Assembly (NCBI GenBank): GCA_036154955.1
Contig: JAYZWL010000060.1
Location: forward strand, 62,001-126,000
Reading direction: 5' to 3'
DNA: 64,000 bases
Source of the DNA: Albimonas sp036154955
Lineage (GTDB): Bacteria; Pseudomonadota; Alphaproteobacteria; Rhodobacterales; Rhodobacteraceae
The notes below the pieces were generated by a model. The model was not told the origin of the DNA, ran no database searches, and worked only from the letters and a program-made list of their open reading frames with translations. Of the stretch, positions 17,818 through 27,030 are shown piece by piece (position 1 is the stretch's first letter; each line of letters starts with the position of its first letter). Both the position numbers and the translations under genes were made by a program.

Positions 17818-18518
17818 TGCGCGAGATCGTGATGGACACCGAGACCACCGGCTTCGAGCCGAAGGAGGGTCACCGGATCGTCGAGATCGGCGGGGTGGAG
17901 CTGATCAATCACGTCGCCACCGGCCGGGTTTATCACCAGTATATCAACCCCGAGCGCGACATGCCCGAGGATGCGTTCCGGGTGCACGGGCTGGGCAACG
18001 ACTTCCTGCGCGACAAGCCGGTCTTCGCGAAGATCGCGGGCGAGTTCATCGACTTCGTCGGCGACGCGAAGCTGGTGATCCATAACGCCGAGTTCGACGT
18101 GCGCTTCCTGAACGCCGAACTGGAATGGTGCGGCCGGCCGCGGCTGCCGGCCGATATCGCCATCGACACGCTGGCCATCGCGCGCAAGCGGTTCCCGGGG
18201 TCTCCGAACTCGCTCGACGCGCTGTGCCGGCGCTTCGGGGTGGACAATTCCGGGCGCGATTATCACGGGGCGCTGCTCGATTCCGAGCTGCTGGCCGAAG
18301 TCTATCTGGAGCTGATCGGCGGGCGTCAGCCGGATTTCGGGCTGAGCGCGGCCACGACCGAAACCCGGGATGCGGCCCGGCCCGGCGCCGGCTGGACCCC
18401 GCCGGCGCGCCCGCGCCCGCTGGGCTCGAAACTGACGGCGGCGGAGGCCGAGGCCCATGCCGCCTTCGTCGCCGAGATGGGCGAGGCCGCGATCTGGACG
18501 CGCCTGGGCCGGGGCTGA
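17817..18518 (+). CDS. dnaQ: DNA polymerase III epsilon subunit (3'-5' proofreading exonuclease)
   Basis: A 233-residue DEDDh exonuclease. Exo I motif DTETTG has the metal ligands Asp7 and Glu9, Exo II is in HNAEFDVRFLN and Exo III in YHGALLDSELLAEVY. The C-terminal 50 residues are Pro/Ala-rich and end in a helix, as in epsilon subunits that bind the polymerase core. The start overlaps the coaE stop by one base, so the two are probably translationally coupled. It ends the origin-side operon; a copy of the dispersed repeat follows. Confidence 0.96.
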   Translation: MREIVMDTETTGFEPKEGHRIVEIGGVELINHVATGRVYHQYINPERDMPEDAFRVHGLGNDFLRDKPVFAKIAGEFIDFVGDAKLVIHNAEFDVRFLNAELEWCGRPRLPADIAIDTLAIARKRFPGSPNSLDALCRRFGVDNSGRDYHGALLDSELLAEVYLELIGGRQPDFGLSAATTETRDAARPGAGWTPPARPRPLGSKLTAAEAEAHAAFVAEMGEAAIWTRLGRG

Positions 18519-18583
18519 GCGCGACTGTTCCGCCGACGTCAGCGAAGCGCGTCCGGGATGTCCGCGCCATGTCCGCGCCGGTC

Positions 18584-18660
18584 GGGCCCCCCGGGCTCTG
18601 CCCGCGGCCTCGTGCAGGCGGCCGACGTCGAGAGGCCCCGGGTCAAGCCCGGAGCGCCGG
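18584..18660 (+). repeat. Dispersed inverted-repeat element, copy A
   Basis: The most degenerate of four related copies of about 75 bp. The right arm GAGGCCCCGGGTCAAGCCCG is well kept, while the left arm is decayed. The spacer CTCGTGCAGGCGGC...GTCGAG matches the copy at 60038. It lies between the convergent ends of dnaQ and the GGDEF-EAL gene. Confidence 0.7.
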
Positions 18661-18747
18661 CGCGGTTCGGCGCGTGGCGATGCGCGGCGATCAGGGTTCG
18701 CAGGCCGATCGAGCTCCGCGCATCCGCCCGCTAGCCCGGCCATGCCG

Positions 18748-20844
18748 TCAGCGCCCCATGCCGTAGGCGGTTGCGGCGGACATGCCGCGGGCGAACTCCG
18801 CCCGCTTGCGGGCCCATTGCTCCCCGACCCGCGCTGCGGTCTCCGCCGCGTCCATCGGCTTGCCGAAAAAGTAGCCCTGCGCCTCCTTGCAGCGGGCGCG
18901 GTCGAGGAAAGCGAGCTGCGCCTCCGTCTCCACCCCCTCGGCCAGCACCGGGATGCCCAGCGCCTCGCCCAGAATCAGCGTGGAACGCACGATGGCGGCC
19001 GCCTGGCGGTCCTGTCCCAGCGGGCGGATGAAGCTCTGGTCGATCTTGATCTTGTCGAACGGAAAGGTCTGCAGGGTCGACAGCGACGCGTAGCCGGTGC
19101 CGTAGTCGTCCATGGCGATGCGCACGCCGGCGTCCTTCAACGCGGCCATCACCGCCTCCGCCCGGCGCTTGTCCGAGATCAGGCTGGCCTCGGTCACCTC
19201 CAGCTCCAGCCGCGAAGGCTCCAGCCCGCTGGTCATCAGCGCGTCCAGCACGGTTTCGGCGAAATCGGGCTGGGCGAGCTGCTGGGGGGCGACGTTGACC
19301 GCGACGCGCAGCGGCTCGGCCCAGGCGGCGGCCTCCTTGCAGGCGGCGTGCAGCACCCAGACCCCGATCTCCCGGATCAGGCCGGTGGTCTCGGCGACCG
19401 GAATGAACTCCGACGGGGGCACCATGCCGCGCTCCGGATGCCGCCAGCGCGCCAGCGCCTCGAACCCGACCAGATCGCGGGTGGCGATTTCGTTCTGGGC
19501 CTGGAAATGCACCTCCAGTTCGCCCTTCTCCAGCGCGGCGCGCAGGTCCATGGCCATCTGGCTGCGGGCGCGGCTGGCCTCGTCCATCGCGGGGTCGTAG
19601 ATCACCACGCTCTCTTCCGCGGCCTTGGCGCGATACATGGCCAGATCGACGCGGCCGAGCAGCGTTTCCACGTCCAGCCCGTGGTCCGGCGCCACCGCGA
19701 GGCCGAGATTGGCCCCGACCGACAGGCGCCTGCCCTGCCAGTCGACCGGACGAACCAGAGCCGCGTGCAGGCGGCGCGCGAAGGCGACCGCGTCGTCTTC
19801 GTCCGCGCTCCGCGCCTTGAGGGCGATGAATTCGTCGCCGCCGCTTCGGCACACCATTTCGTCGGGGCCGAGCAGCGCCGACATCCGGTCCGCAAGCGCC
19901 CGCAGCAGCGCGTCCCCTCCGTCATGGCCGTGCACGTCGTTCACCGGCTTGAAGCGGTGCAGGTCGACGCTCACCACCGCTATCATCTCCCCACGCCGGA
20001 CGGAGGACAGCAGCGCCTCCAGCCGGGAGCGCAGCATGGCGCGGTTGGGCAGCCCGGTCAGCGCATCCTGCAGCGACTGGCGGCGCAGGCGCGTCGCGGC
20101 CTCCCGGCGCGCGGACTCGTCCGCGAGGAAGCTCACGAAGCCGGCCAGGAGGAACAGGCCCATCACCAGCAGCACCAGCATGGCCAGCGTCCGATCCGGA
20201 GCCAGCCCGTCCAGCGGCGTCCCCGCCTCCGGCCCGCCGAGGGGCGCCACGGTCAATGCGCTCATCGCGGTGAAATGGCCCGAGGCGATGGTCAGCGCGA
20301 AGGTCGCCGCGCCTCCGCACCAGCACAACCGGGTCAACGGGCGGGCGAAGCGGTTGGCGGTCAGCGCGCCGAGCCCCAGCGCGAGGACGATCGACAGCGC
20401 GACGAGCCAGGGGTTCCAGGTAAGCGCGCCCGAAAGCTCCAGCGCCGCCATGCCGACATAGTGGACGGCCAGCACGGCGAGGCCCATGACCACGCCCCCC
20501 GTCTCCGCCATCCAGCCGCCCCCGGACCGGCCGACCATCCAAAGCCCGCCGCCGACCCCGACGATGGCGAGGATCAGCGACAGCATGGTCAGCACGGGTT
20601 CGTAGGCGACGGGCACGCCCGGGTCGAAGCCGATCATGGCCACGAAATGCGTGGTCCAGACGGTGACGCCGCCCATGAGGCCGGCCTGCAGCACATACCA
20701 GGAATCCCGCGCGCCGTTCAGCCCGAGGCTCACCTTTCGGAACATCCGCGCGGAGATCAGGGCGCCGAATCCGCAGATCAGCGCCGCGGCGATCACCAAT
20801 GTCGCGTCATGCCCGTCGCGAAGGCATGTCAGAACCTCAATCAA
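18748..20844 (-). CDS. MHYT-GGDEF-EAL membrane cyclic-di-GMP protein
   Basis: A 698-residue protein for turnover of the second messenger cyclic di-GMP. The N-terminal 230 residues form a seven-segment MHYT sensor with its three motifs THFVAM, VHYVGM and GHFTAM, whose His/Met residues are thought to bind copper and sense O2, CO or NO. A GGDEF cyclase domain follows with an intact SGGDEF (335-339). Next is an EAL phosphodiesterase domain with the signature EAL at 462-464 and DDYGTGYASL further on. Both catalytic motifs look intact, so the protein could make or break cyclic di-GMP. It is transcribed alone. Confidence 0.93.
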   Translation of the reverse strand: MIEVLTCLRDGHDATLVIAAALICGFGALISARMFRKVSLGLNGARDSWYVLQAGLMGGVTVWTTHFVAMIGFDPGVPVAYEPVLTMLSLILAIVGVGGGLWMVGRSGGGWMAETGGVVMGLAVLAVHYVGMAALELSGALTWNPWLVALSIVLALGLGALTANRFARPLTRLCWCGGAATFALTIASGHFTAMSALTVAPLGGPEAGTPLDGLAPDRTLAMLVLLVMGLFLLAGFVSFLADESARREAATRLRRQSLQDALTGLPNRAMLRSRLEALLSSVRRGEMIAVVSVDLHRFKPVNDVHGHDGGDALLRALADRMSALLGPDEMVCRSGGDEFIALKARSADEDDAVAFARRLHAALVRPVDWQGRRLSVGANLGLAVAPDHGLDVETLLGRVDLAMYRAKAAEESVVIYDPAMDEASRARSQMAMDLRAALEKGELEVHFQAQNEIATRDLVGFEALARWRHPERGMVPPSEFIPVAETTGLIREIGVWVLHAACKEAAAWAEPLRVAVNVAPQQLAQPDFAETVLDALMTSGLEPSRLELEVTEASLISDKRRAEAVMAALKDAGVRIAMDDYGTGYASLSTLQTFPFDKIKIDQSFIRPLGQDRQAAAIVRSTLILGEALGIPVLAEGVETEAQLAFLDRARCKEAQGYFFGKPMDAAETAARVGEQWARKRAEFARGMSAATAYGMGR

Positions 20845-20947
20845 GACGCACCCCGGTCATGCGATCTCCTGCCCCGGACAGGCTTCGCACGATTCGGTTT
20901 CCGAACCGTTCCCCCCGCAACCGCCGGGAGAGCGGCGCGTCTCGACG

Positions 20948-20983
20948 AAAAAGCCCGCGCCCCCTGGCCGGGGACGCGGGCTT
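20948..20983 (-). terminator. Intrinsic terminator downstream of secB
   Basis: On the minus strand the arms AAGCCCGCG and CGCGGGCTT pair perfectly around a GC-rich loop and are followed by TTTTTC. It lies 77 bp past the secB stop codon, in the 215-bp gap before the GGDEF-EAL gene. I see nothing else in that gap. Confidence 0.85.
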
Positions 20984-21059
20984 GCGCGTCGCAGCGCTGT
21001 CGACGCCTCGGGCCGGCGCTTCGGGCGGCCGGATCCCGCGGCGGGGCCGGGCCCTGCGA

Positions 21060-21530
21060 TCAGGCGGTGCCGACGGTCTGCTGCTCGGCCTGGCGACGGG
21101 CCAGCTCCTGCCGGTAGATCGCCACGAAATCCACCATGTCGAGCATCAGCGGCGGGTAGCCGCCGTCGCGGGTCACATCGGCCACGATGCGGCGCGCGAA
21201 GGGGAAAAGCTGGCGCGGGCACTCGATCAGCAGCAGCGGGTGCAGATGCTCCTGCGGCACGTTCTTGACCGAGAACACGCCCGCGTAGTCCAGCTCGGCC
21301 ACGAACATGGTGGCGCCGCCGGCGGTGGAGGTGGCCGACAGCTTCAGCCGCACCTCGTAGCGGTCCTCGCCGCGGGGCTGGGCGTCGAGGTTCACCGACA
21401 CCTTGATGTCCGGCTTCTCCTGGCTGGAGACCTGCGCCTGCGCGGCCACGTTCTCGAACGAGAGGTCGCGGACATACTGGGACAGGATCGAGATCTGCGG
21501 CTGCGGCTGAGCCTGGGCGGAATCGGACAT
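21060..21530 (-). CDS. secB: Protein-export chaperone SecB
   Basis: A 156-residue cytoplasmic tetrameric chaperone that holds pre-proteins unfolded and hands them to SecA. It shows the family strands ISILSQYVRDLSFEN and YEVRLKLSATS, and the conserved CPRQLFPFARRIVADVTRDGGYPPLML. I chose the inner ATG at 21530, which has GAGG 8 bases upstream; the ATG at 21551 adds seven residues with no good Shine-Dalgarno. A strong terminator follows. Confidence 0.96.
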   Translation of the reverse strand: MSDSAQAQPQPQISILSQYVRDLSFENVAAQAQVSSQEKPDIKVSVNLDAQPRGEDRYEVRLKLSATSTAGGATMFVAELDYAGVFSVKNVPQEHLHPLLLIECPRQLFPFARRIVADVTRDGGYPPLMLDMVDFVAIYRQELARRQAEQQTVGTA

Positions 21531-21630
21531 GTGAACGGCCTCGCGATGCATTTTGCTCGGGTGGGCGAAAGTCGGGCGCAGGTCTAGCCCTTCGGGCGCG
21601 CGCCCGCAATCGCGGGGGCTTCGAAAGCGG

Positions 21631-22185
21631 TCAGGAGCGCCAGGGGGACGACGGGTCGGAGCGGGAGGACTCGGCGCCTGAGGCGCCAGACCGGGGGTCG
21701 CCGTCGGCGGGTTCGTAGTCGCCCTCGATCACATCGCCCGCGCCTGCGCCCGGGCCCGCTGCGGGGCCGGGACGATGCGACGGACCCGCGCCGAACCCGC
21801 CCGAGGTCGCCACCACCACCCGGCCGGAGCGCAGCCCCGCCGCCAGCCGCGCGGCCCCCCAGGCGATCAGCGCCGCGCGCACCGGCGGCAGCAGCAGCGC
21901 AAGGCCCATCGCGTCGGTGAAGAAGCCCGGGGTCAGCAGCAGCACTCCCGCCACCAGGATCATCGCGCCATGGGCGATCGGACCCGACGGGTCGTCCCCC
22001 TGCGCGACCGAGCGTTGCAGGGCCGCCATCGCCCCCCGCCCCTCGGCCCGCATCAGCGCCGTGCCCGCGAAGGCGGTCAGCAGCACGATGGCCAGCGTCG
22101 GCCACAGGCCGATCAGCCCGCCGACCTGGATGAACAGCGCGATCTCGATGATCGGCACGGCGACGAAGAGGGCGAAAAGCCACAT
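21631..22185 (-). CDS. fxsA: FxsA family inner-membrane protein
   Basis: A 184-residue protein with hydrophobic segments at about 1-20, 25-45 and 72-110. It carries the FxsA pattern: VPIIEIALFIQVGGLIG near the start and the central GVLLLTPGFFTDAMGL. The E. coli protein affects phage T7 exclusion when overproduced, but its normal role is unknown. The C-terminal 60 residues are a Gly/Pro/Asp/Ser-rich, probably disordered tail. The position between secB and timA is common in this order. Confidence 0.9.
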   Translation of the reverse strand: MWLFALFVAVPIIEIALFIQVGGLIGLWPTLAIVLLTAFAGTALMRAEGRGAMAALQRSVAQGDDPSGPIAHGAMILVAGVLLLTPGFFTDAMGLALLLPPVRAALIAWGAARLAAGLRSGRVVVATSGGFGAGPSHRPGPAAGPGAGAGDVIEGDYEPADGDPRSGASGAESSRSDPSSPWRS

Positions 22186-22482
22186 CCCGGCGCGTCTCCT
22201 TTCCGCGGCGCTCCGCGTTGACGTCTGAAGGCGGCGCCCCCGGCGGGCCCGCGTCTGGTCCCGATATAGGCGCCCGGGGCGTCAAGTCCCAGCCCGGAGC
22301 GGTCCGGCGTCCGGTTTTCGCCGCCCGCTTTTCTCCCTCCGCCCGGCCGGATCGCCGCATGTGCGTTGGACTCCGCGGCCCGGGGCGCCTACATAGACCG
22401 GACACCCGCCCCGCGTCCGCGCGGCGGCGAACGCGGCTGGGTCCCCGGACGCCGCCCGCCCAACCGGACGACGCCGAGCGAT
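22186..22482. other. fxsA-timA divergent promoter region
   Basis: A 297-bp gap between divergent fxsA and timA that must carry both promoters. I see no gene, clear hairpin or operator. The open frame that runs through it in the timA phase is rich in Arg and Pro and is treated as non-coding. Confidence 0.35.
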
Positions 22483-23154
22483 ATGGACGACATGACGCAA
22501 CTGATCATCCTCGCCGCCATCGCGGTTTTCGTGCTCTGGCGCCTGAAGGGCGTGCTGGGAACGCGCACCGGGTTCGAGCGGCCGTCCGGCCCGACCTCGG
22601 CCCCCGCGCCCGAGCCGCGGCGCCGCGGCCCGGATTTCGAGGTGATCGACGGCGGCGCCGATCTGGACGCCGACATCGCCCGCGTGGCCGATGCCGACAG
22701 CGAATCCGCCGTGGCGCTGCGCCGGATGGCGGCGGCGGAGCCGGGCTTCCGCCCCTCCGAGTTCGTCGACGGCGCCCGCCAGGCCTATGAGATCATCCTC
22801 ATGGCCTTCGAGACCGGCGACATTCCCGCGCTGCGCCCGCTCCTGTCCGACGAGGTGTTCGAGAGCTTCGCCGCCGCGATCCGCGCCCGCGAATCCGAAG
22901 GGCTGACGGTCGAGGCCCGCTTCGTCGGCGTGAAGGAGGCGCGGATCTTCTCCGCCATCTTCACCGAGGGCACGCGGGAGGCCGATATCGAGGTCCGTTT
23001 CGTGGGCGAGCTGGTCTCGGTGGTGCGCAACGCCGACCACCAGGTGGTGGAGGGCGACCCGACCGAGGTGCGCCGCCAGACCGACCTGTGGACCTTCACC
23101 CGCCGGATGGGCGCGGACGACCCGAACTGGGTGCTGACCGCCACCGGCGGCTGA
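22483..23154 (+). CDS. timA: Tim44/TimA family membrane adaptor
   Basis: A 223-residue protein with one N-terminal membrane segment (residues 5-20, LIILAAIAVFVLWRLKGVLG), a Pro/Arg-rich linker and a C-terminal Tim44-like domain (FVDGARQAYEIILMAFETGD; LLSDEVFESFAAAI; VSVVRNADHQVVEGDP; VDLWTF-like TDLWTFTRRM). The domain is homologous to the mitochondrial import-motor subunit Tim44. In alphaproteobacteria it is an inner-membrane protein linked to envelope processes. I chose ATG 22483 because the membrane segment then sits at the N-terminus. Confidence 0.88.
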   Translation: MDDMTQLIILAAIAVFVLWRLKGVLGTRTGFERPSGPTSAPAPEPRRRGPDFEVIDGGADLDADIARVADADSESAVALRRMAAAEPGFRPSEFVDGARQAYEIILMAFETGDIPALRPLLSDEVFESFAAAIRARESEGLTVEARFVGVKEARIFSAIFTEGTREADIEVRFVGELVSVVRNADHQVVEGDPTEVRRQTDLWTFTRRMGADDPNWVLTATGG

Positions 23155-23173
23155 GCGTCCGGGGTCGGGCCGC

Positions 23174-23839
23174 GTGGCCGGGAGACGCCGGCGCCGCGGC
23201 CTGAGCGCCCAGGACCTGGAGCTTTGGGGCCGGGTGGTGGCCGATGCGGCCCCTCTGCCCCGCGGCGGGCTGCGCTCCGGCGTGGCCCTGCCCGCCTCGC
23301 CGGAGCCGGGCGACAAGCGAGAGCCGCTCGCCGGTCTCGCGCCGCCGGAGCCGGAGCCGGAGACGCCCGCATCCTCGCCGCCGCCGGCTCGCCCCGCGCC
23401 CCGCATCCTTCGCCCCACCGGGACCAGCCGCGCGCCCGCCGCGCCGGCGCCGCTGCGCCCGCTGATCGACGGCTTCGACCCGGCCGCGGGGCTCGACCGC
23501 AACACCGCCCGCAAGCTGAGCCGCGGGCTGCGCCGCCCCGACGCTCGCCTCGACCTGCACGGCATGACCGCCGAGCGCGCCCACCGCGCCCTCATCCGTT
23601 TCATCCTGGCGGAGCGGAAGGCGGGCGCCCGCATGGTGCTGATCGTCACCGGCAAGGGCGGCCGCCGCCCGGTGGACGACGCCCCCTTCATGCCCGACCG
23701 GGTCGGGGTGCTGAAACACGCCGTCCCCCACTGGCTCGCCACCCACCCGCTGGAGGGCACGGTGGTCGGCGTCTACCCGGCGCATCAAAGCCATGGGGGG
23801 GCGGGGGCGCTCTACGTCTACCTCAAGAAGCCGCGCTGA
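23174..23839 (+). CDS. Smr domain protein
   Basis: A 221-residue protein with a basic N-terminus, a long Pro/Ala-rich linker and a C-terminal Smr (small MutS-related) domain. The nuclease-like motifs LDLHGMT (residues 126-132) and the glycine loop TGKGGR (about 158-163) are intact. Smr domains can nick or cleave DNA or RNA. The start is a GTG at 23174, 19 bp after timA. In several related genomes I recall a lytic transglycosylase gene (mltA) between timA and this gene; none is present here. Confidence 0.85.
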   Translation: MAGRRRRRGLSAQDLELWGRVVADAAPLPRGGLRSGVALPASPEPGDKREPLAGLAPPEPEPETPASSPPPARPAPRILRPTGTSRAPAAPAPLRPLIDGFDPAAGLDRNTARKLSRGLRRPDARLDLHGMTAERAHRALIRFILAERKAGARMVLIVTGKGGRRPVDDAPFMPDRVGVLKHAVPHWLATHPLEGTVVGVYPAHQSHGGAGALYVYLKKPR

Positions 23840-23944
23840 CGGCGGAGCGGCGAAACGGCGCCGCCCGAGACCCCGCCCCAGCGCCGCGCGGGCGCTGCGG
23901 ATCCGCAGGCGCGCGGGTCGTCGCGCGGCTTCCGGACCGGGGGG

Positions 23945-24748
23945 TCAGATCCCCAGCACATCCATCATCGAAAACTCCCCCGGCCCCTTGTCCTGGCCCC
24001 AGACCGCCGCGCGCACGGCCCCTCGGGCGAACAGCATCCGGTCGGTGGCCACGTGGCGCAGGATCAGCCGCTCGCCCGCCCCCGCGAAGATCACGTCATG
24101 CTCGCCCACCACGTCGCCGCCGCGGATCGCCGAAAACCCGATGCTCCCCGCCTCCCGCGCTCCGGTGATGCCGTCGCGGCCCGAGACCTTCGCCGCCTCC
24201 AGCGCCACGCCGCGCCCCTCCGCCGCCGCCTCGCCCAGCATCAGCGCGGTGCCCGAGGGGGCGTCGACCTTGTGGCGGTGGTGCATCTCGACCACCTCGA
24301 TGTCGAACTCCTCGCCCAGCGCGGACGCCACCTTGCGGGTCAGCGCGGTCAGCAGGTTGACCCCGAGGCTCATGTTCCCCGCCCGGATGATCGTGGCGTG
24401 ACGCGCCGCGGCCCGGAAGGCGGCCAGGTGCTCCGGCTCGAACCCCGTGGTCCCGATCACATGCACGCAGCGCGCCTGCGCGGCCAGCCCGGCATGGGCG
24501 ACCGAGGCGGCGGGCGAGGTGAAGTCCAGCACGGCGCGGGAGCGGGCGAAGGCCTCCAGCGGGTCGTCCTCCACCGTCACGCCGATGGCCTTGCCGCCCA
24601 TCGCCTCGCCCAGATCGCGGCCGACCCAGTCGGCGCCGGGACGCTCGGTGGCGCCGGTCAGGACCATGTCGGGATGCTCGGTCACCGCCTTGACCAGCAT
24701 CTGTCCCATGCGGCCGGAAACGCCGGTGACGGTGACGGGGATGGACAT
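23945..24748 (-). CDS. dapB: 4-hydroxy-tetrahydrodipicolinate reductase
   Basis: A 267-residue NAD(P)H enzyme of the lysine and meso-diaminopimelate pathway. The nucleotide-binding GVSGRMGQM is at residues 9-17; the catalytic and substrate region HHRHKVDAPSGTAL is intact. ATG 24748 is preceded by AGGAG at 8 bases. The longer open frame upstream is not supported. It is divergent from the M20 peptidase gene across about 200 bp. Confidence 0.96.
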   Translation of the reverse strand: MSIPVTVTGVSGRMGQMLVKAVTEHPDMVLTGATERPGADWVGRDLGEAMGGKAIGVTVEDDPLEAFARSRAVLDFTSPAASVAHAGLAAQARCVHVIGTTGFEPEHLAAFRAAARHATIIRAGNMSLGVNLLTALTRKVASALGEEFDIEVVEMHHRHKVDAPSGTALMLGEAAAEGRGVALEAAKVSGRDGITGAREAGSIGFSAIRGGDVVGEHDVIFAGAGERLILRHVATDRMLFARGAVRAAVWGQDKGPGEFSMMDVLGI

Positions 24749-24946
24749 GGCGGAGGCTCCTGCGGTCGGGGACGGGGCTGGGCACGGGACGGGGTCGGAC
24801 AGGCGCCTGACGCGCCCGGGCCGAAGCCCTAGCACCCGCGCCGCCGCCGCGGCAACGGCGCGCGGGCGGGCGAGGGGCGGGCGGCGGCGACTTGCCGGCC
24901 CGGCCGGGGCCATGGTTCACTCCCGGCCTCAGACGCAGGAGGTTTC

Positions 24947-26275
24947 GTGCCCGACCCCGACCACCGCCCCGATCCCGCCGCCGAAGCCCCCGACGCCGCC
25001 GGCGACCCCGAAGCCCGCATCGCCGCCGCCGTCGAGGCGCGGCGCGAGGCGCTGGTGGCCCTGACCCGGGACCTGGTCCGCATCCCCTCGGTCAACCCGC
25101 CGGGCGTGGACTACGCCGCTTGCGCGAAGCTGGTGGCGGATCACCTCTCGGCCCACGGCTTCGCCTGCGAGACGGTGCGGGCCGAGGGCGCGCCGGCGGA
25201 TTCGGACCGTTTCCCCCGCCTCAACGTTCTGGCCCGCGCGGAGGGCGCCGGCCCGGGCCCCTGCGTGCATTTCAACTCCCATTACGACGTGGTCCCCCCG
25301 GGCGAGGGCTGGACCCGCGACCCCTACGGCGCGCAGGTCGAGGGCGGCCGGATCTACGGCCGCGGGACCTGCGACATGAAAGGGGGCCTCGCCGCCTCGA
25401 TGATCGCGGCGGAGGTGCTGGCCGATCTCGGCGGCTGGCCGGGGGCCATCGAGGTCTCGGGCGTGGCGGACGAGGAATCGGGCGGCTTCGGCGGGGCCGC
25501 ATGGCTCGCGCGGCAGGGCTTCTTCGCCGCCGGCAAGCAGGATCACGTCATCATCCCCGAGCCGTTCTCCCCCCACCGCATCTGCATCGGGCATCGCGGC
25601 GTCTGGTGGGGCCGGATCGAGACCTTCGGGCGGGTCGGCCACGGCTCCATGCCCTTCCTCGGCGACTGCGCGGTGCGCCATATGGGGGCGATCCTGCATG
25701 CGCTGGAGGTCGACTACATCCCCCGCATCGCCGAGCGGGTCACCGAGCTGCCGGTGACGCCGGAAGGCGCGCGGCGTTCCTCGCTCAACATCGCCACCCT
25801 GCATGGCGGGCAGCCGGAGCCGGAGGACGGCGGCTTTCCCGCCCCCAACGTGCCCGACCGCTGCGCGATGATCTTCGACCGTCGCCTGATCCCCGAAGAG
25901 AACCTCGCCGAGGCCAAGGCCGAGCTGGTCGCCCTGCTGGACCGCGTCGCGGCCGAGCGCGGCTTCCGCTACGAACTGACCGACCTGTTCGAGGTGCGCC
26001 CGACGCTGGCCGACGAATCCGGGCCGGTGGTGCGGGCGGTGTCGGGGGCCATCGCGAAGGACCTCGGCCGCAACGCGGAGATCGTGCTCAGCCCCGGCAC
26101 CTACGACCAGAAGCATTTCGACCAGATCGGCGGGGTGCGCGATGCCATCGCCTACGGGCCGGGAGAGCTGGACCTCGCCCATCAGCCGGACGAGTTCGTG
26201 GAGATCGAGGACCTCGTGGCCTCCGCCCGCGTCATGGCCATCGCCGCCTGGCGGCTGCTGCACGGAACCGCGTGA
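24947..26275 (+). CDS. M20 family metallopeptidase (ArgE/DapE-like)
   Basis: A 442-residue zinc hydrolase of the acetylornithine deacetylase / succinyl-diaminopimelate desuccinylase family. The metal ligands are recognisable: His112 and Asp114 in HYD, bridging Asp143 in CDMKGG, the Glu176/177 pair in DEESGG, Glu205 in PEPF, and a C-terminal His in DQKHF. A dimerisation (lid) domain lies between. The start is a GTG with AGGAGG four bases upstream. Lying next to dapB hints at a DapE-like step, but the sequence is not a typical DapE and the substrate cannot be fixed. Confidence 0.85.
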   Translation: MPDPDHRPDPAAEAPDAAGDPEARIAAAVEARREALVALTRDLVRIPSVNPPGVDYAACAKLVADHLSAHGFACETVRAEGAPADSDRFPRLNVLARAEGAGPGPCVHFNSHYDVVPPGEGWTRDPYGAQVEGGRIYGRGTCDMKGGLAASMIAAEVLADLGGWPGAIEVSGVADEESGGFGGAAWLARQGFFAAGKQDHVIIPEPFSPHRICIGHRGVWWGRIETFGRVGHGSMPFLGDCAVRHMGAILHALEVDYIPRIAERVTELPVTPEGARRSSLNIATLHGGQPEPEDGGFPAPNVPDRCAMIFDRRLIPEENLAEAKAELVALLDRVAAERGFRYELTDLFEVRPTLADESGPVVRAVSGAIAKDLGRNAEIVLSPGTYDQKHFDQIGGVRDAIAYGPGELDLAHQPDEFVEIEDLVASARVMAIAAWRLLHGTA

Positions 26276-26479
26276 AACGCCGCGCGCGGGCGGCGGCCGC
26301 CCGCGCCGGACGTTCCCCGCCCGTTCGCGGTTCGTGCGGGGTCTTCATCGTCTGCGAACGAACACTTCACCAACGCATAACCTAAACTCCTGAACAAGAC
26401 GCCGCGCTCGAAATATATCTCGTTAAGACCCCCCCCGTACACACGGCTCATCCGAAATCGAGCCAGGGGTGGTTCTGAA

Positions 26480-26989
26480 ATGAAAAAGCTTGTTCTGCTC
26501 GCCATCGCCGGTCTGCTCGGCGCCTGCACGTCGACGTCCTACAGCGAGACGCCTGAAGAGGTGCGCATTTCCTTCGGAGCGGGCGGCCTCGTCTATCCGA
26601 TCTTCGATCGCTACGACGCCTGGCAGGACCAGGGCAAGAAGATCGTCATCGACGGCCAGGTGATTTCCGCCGACGCCTTCGCCGCCTTCGGCGCGGACAA
26701 CGCCTGCTATACCGAGAACGCCGTGTTCTCGCCCCACGCCGCCAGCCATCTGGGCCTGGTGCGCAGCCAGGAATACACCGAGATGGTGGCCGAGCGTCTG
26801 CCGCCCGAGCTGAAGGAATGGTTCGAGCATCACCATTCCTACAACGACTGGATCGGGGTGGCGAACGTGTCCTTCGACATGCTGGTCGACATCTGGCCCG
26901 ACGGCGCCTGCGTCGAGGATCCCCATTCCGCACGGGACCTTTGGCTGGAGCGCAAGGCCCGCCGCGCGGAGGAGCGGGTGGAACGCTGA
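26480..26989 (+). CDS. Unrecognised lipoprotein
   Basis: A 169-residue protein with a classic lipoprotein signal MKKLVLLAIAGLLGAC (Cys16). The mature part has no family I recognise. It has an aromatic-rich middle (IFDRYDAWQDQGKK; HHHSYNDWIGVANVSFD), two Cys (in NACYTE and GACVED) that could form a disulfide, and a charged helical tail (WLERKARRAEERVER). The 200 bp upstream is markedly A/T-richer than the rest of the window (AAATATATCTCGTTAAG at about 26413-26429), which suggests its own regulated promoter or recent acquisition. Confidence 0.75.
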   Translation: MKKLVLLAIAGLLGACTSTSYSETPEEVRISFGAGGLVYPIFDRYDAWQDQGKKIVIDGQVISADAFAAFGADNACYTENAVFSPHAASHLGLVRSQEYTEMVAERLPPELKEWFEHHHSYNDWIGVANVSFDMLVDIWPDGACVEDPHSARDLWLERKARRAEERVER

Positions 26990-27030
26990 GCGTCCGTCAA
27001 ACGCCGCGCTTTCGGGAACCGCCGCGGGAT

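Noticed and set aside
18519..18747. Small coding genes inside the dispersed repeat
   Set aside because: The similar peptides seen in several frames at the four copies come from the repeat itself, not from coding sequence.
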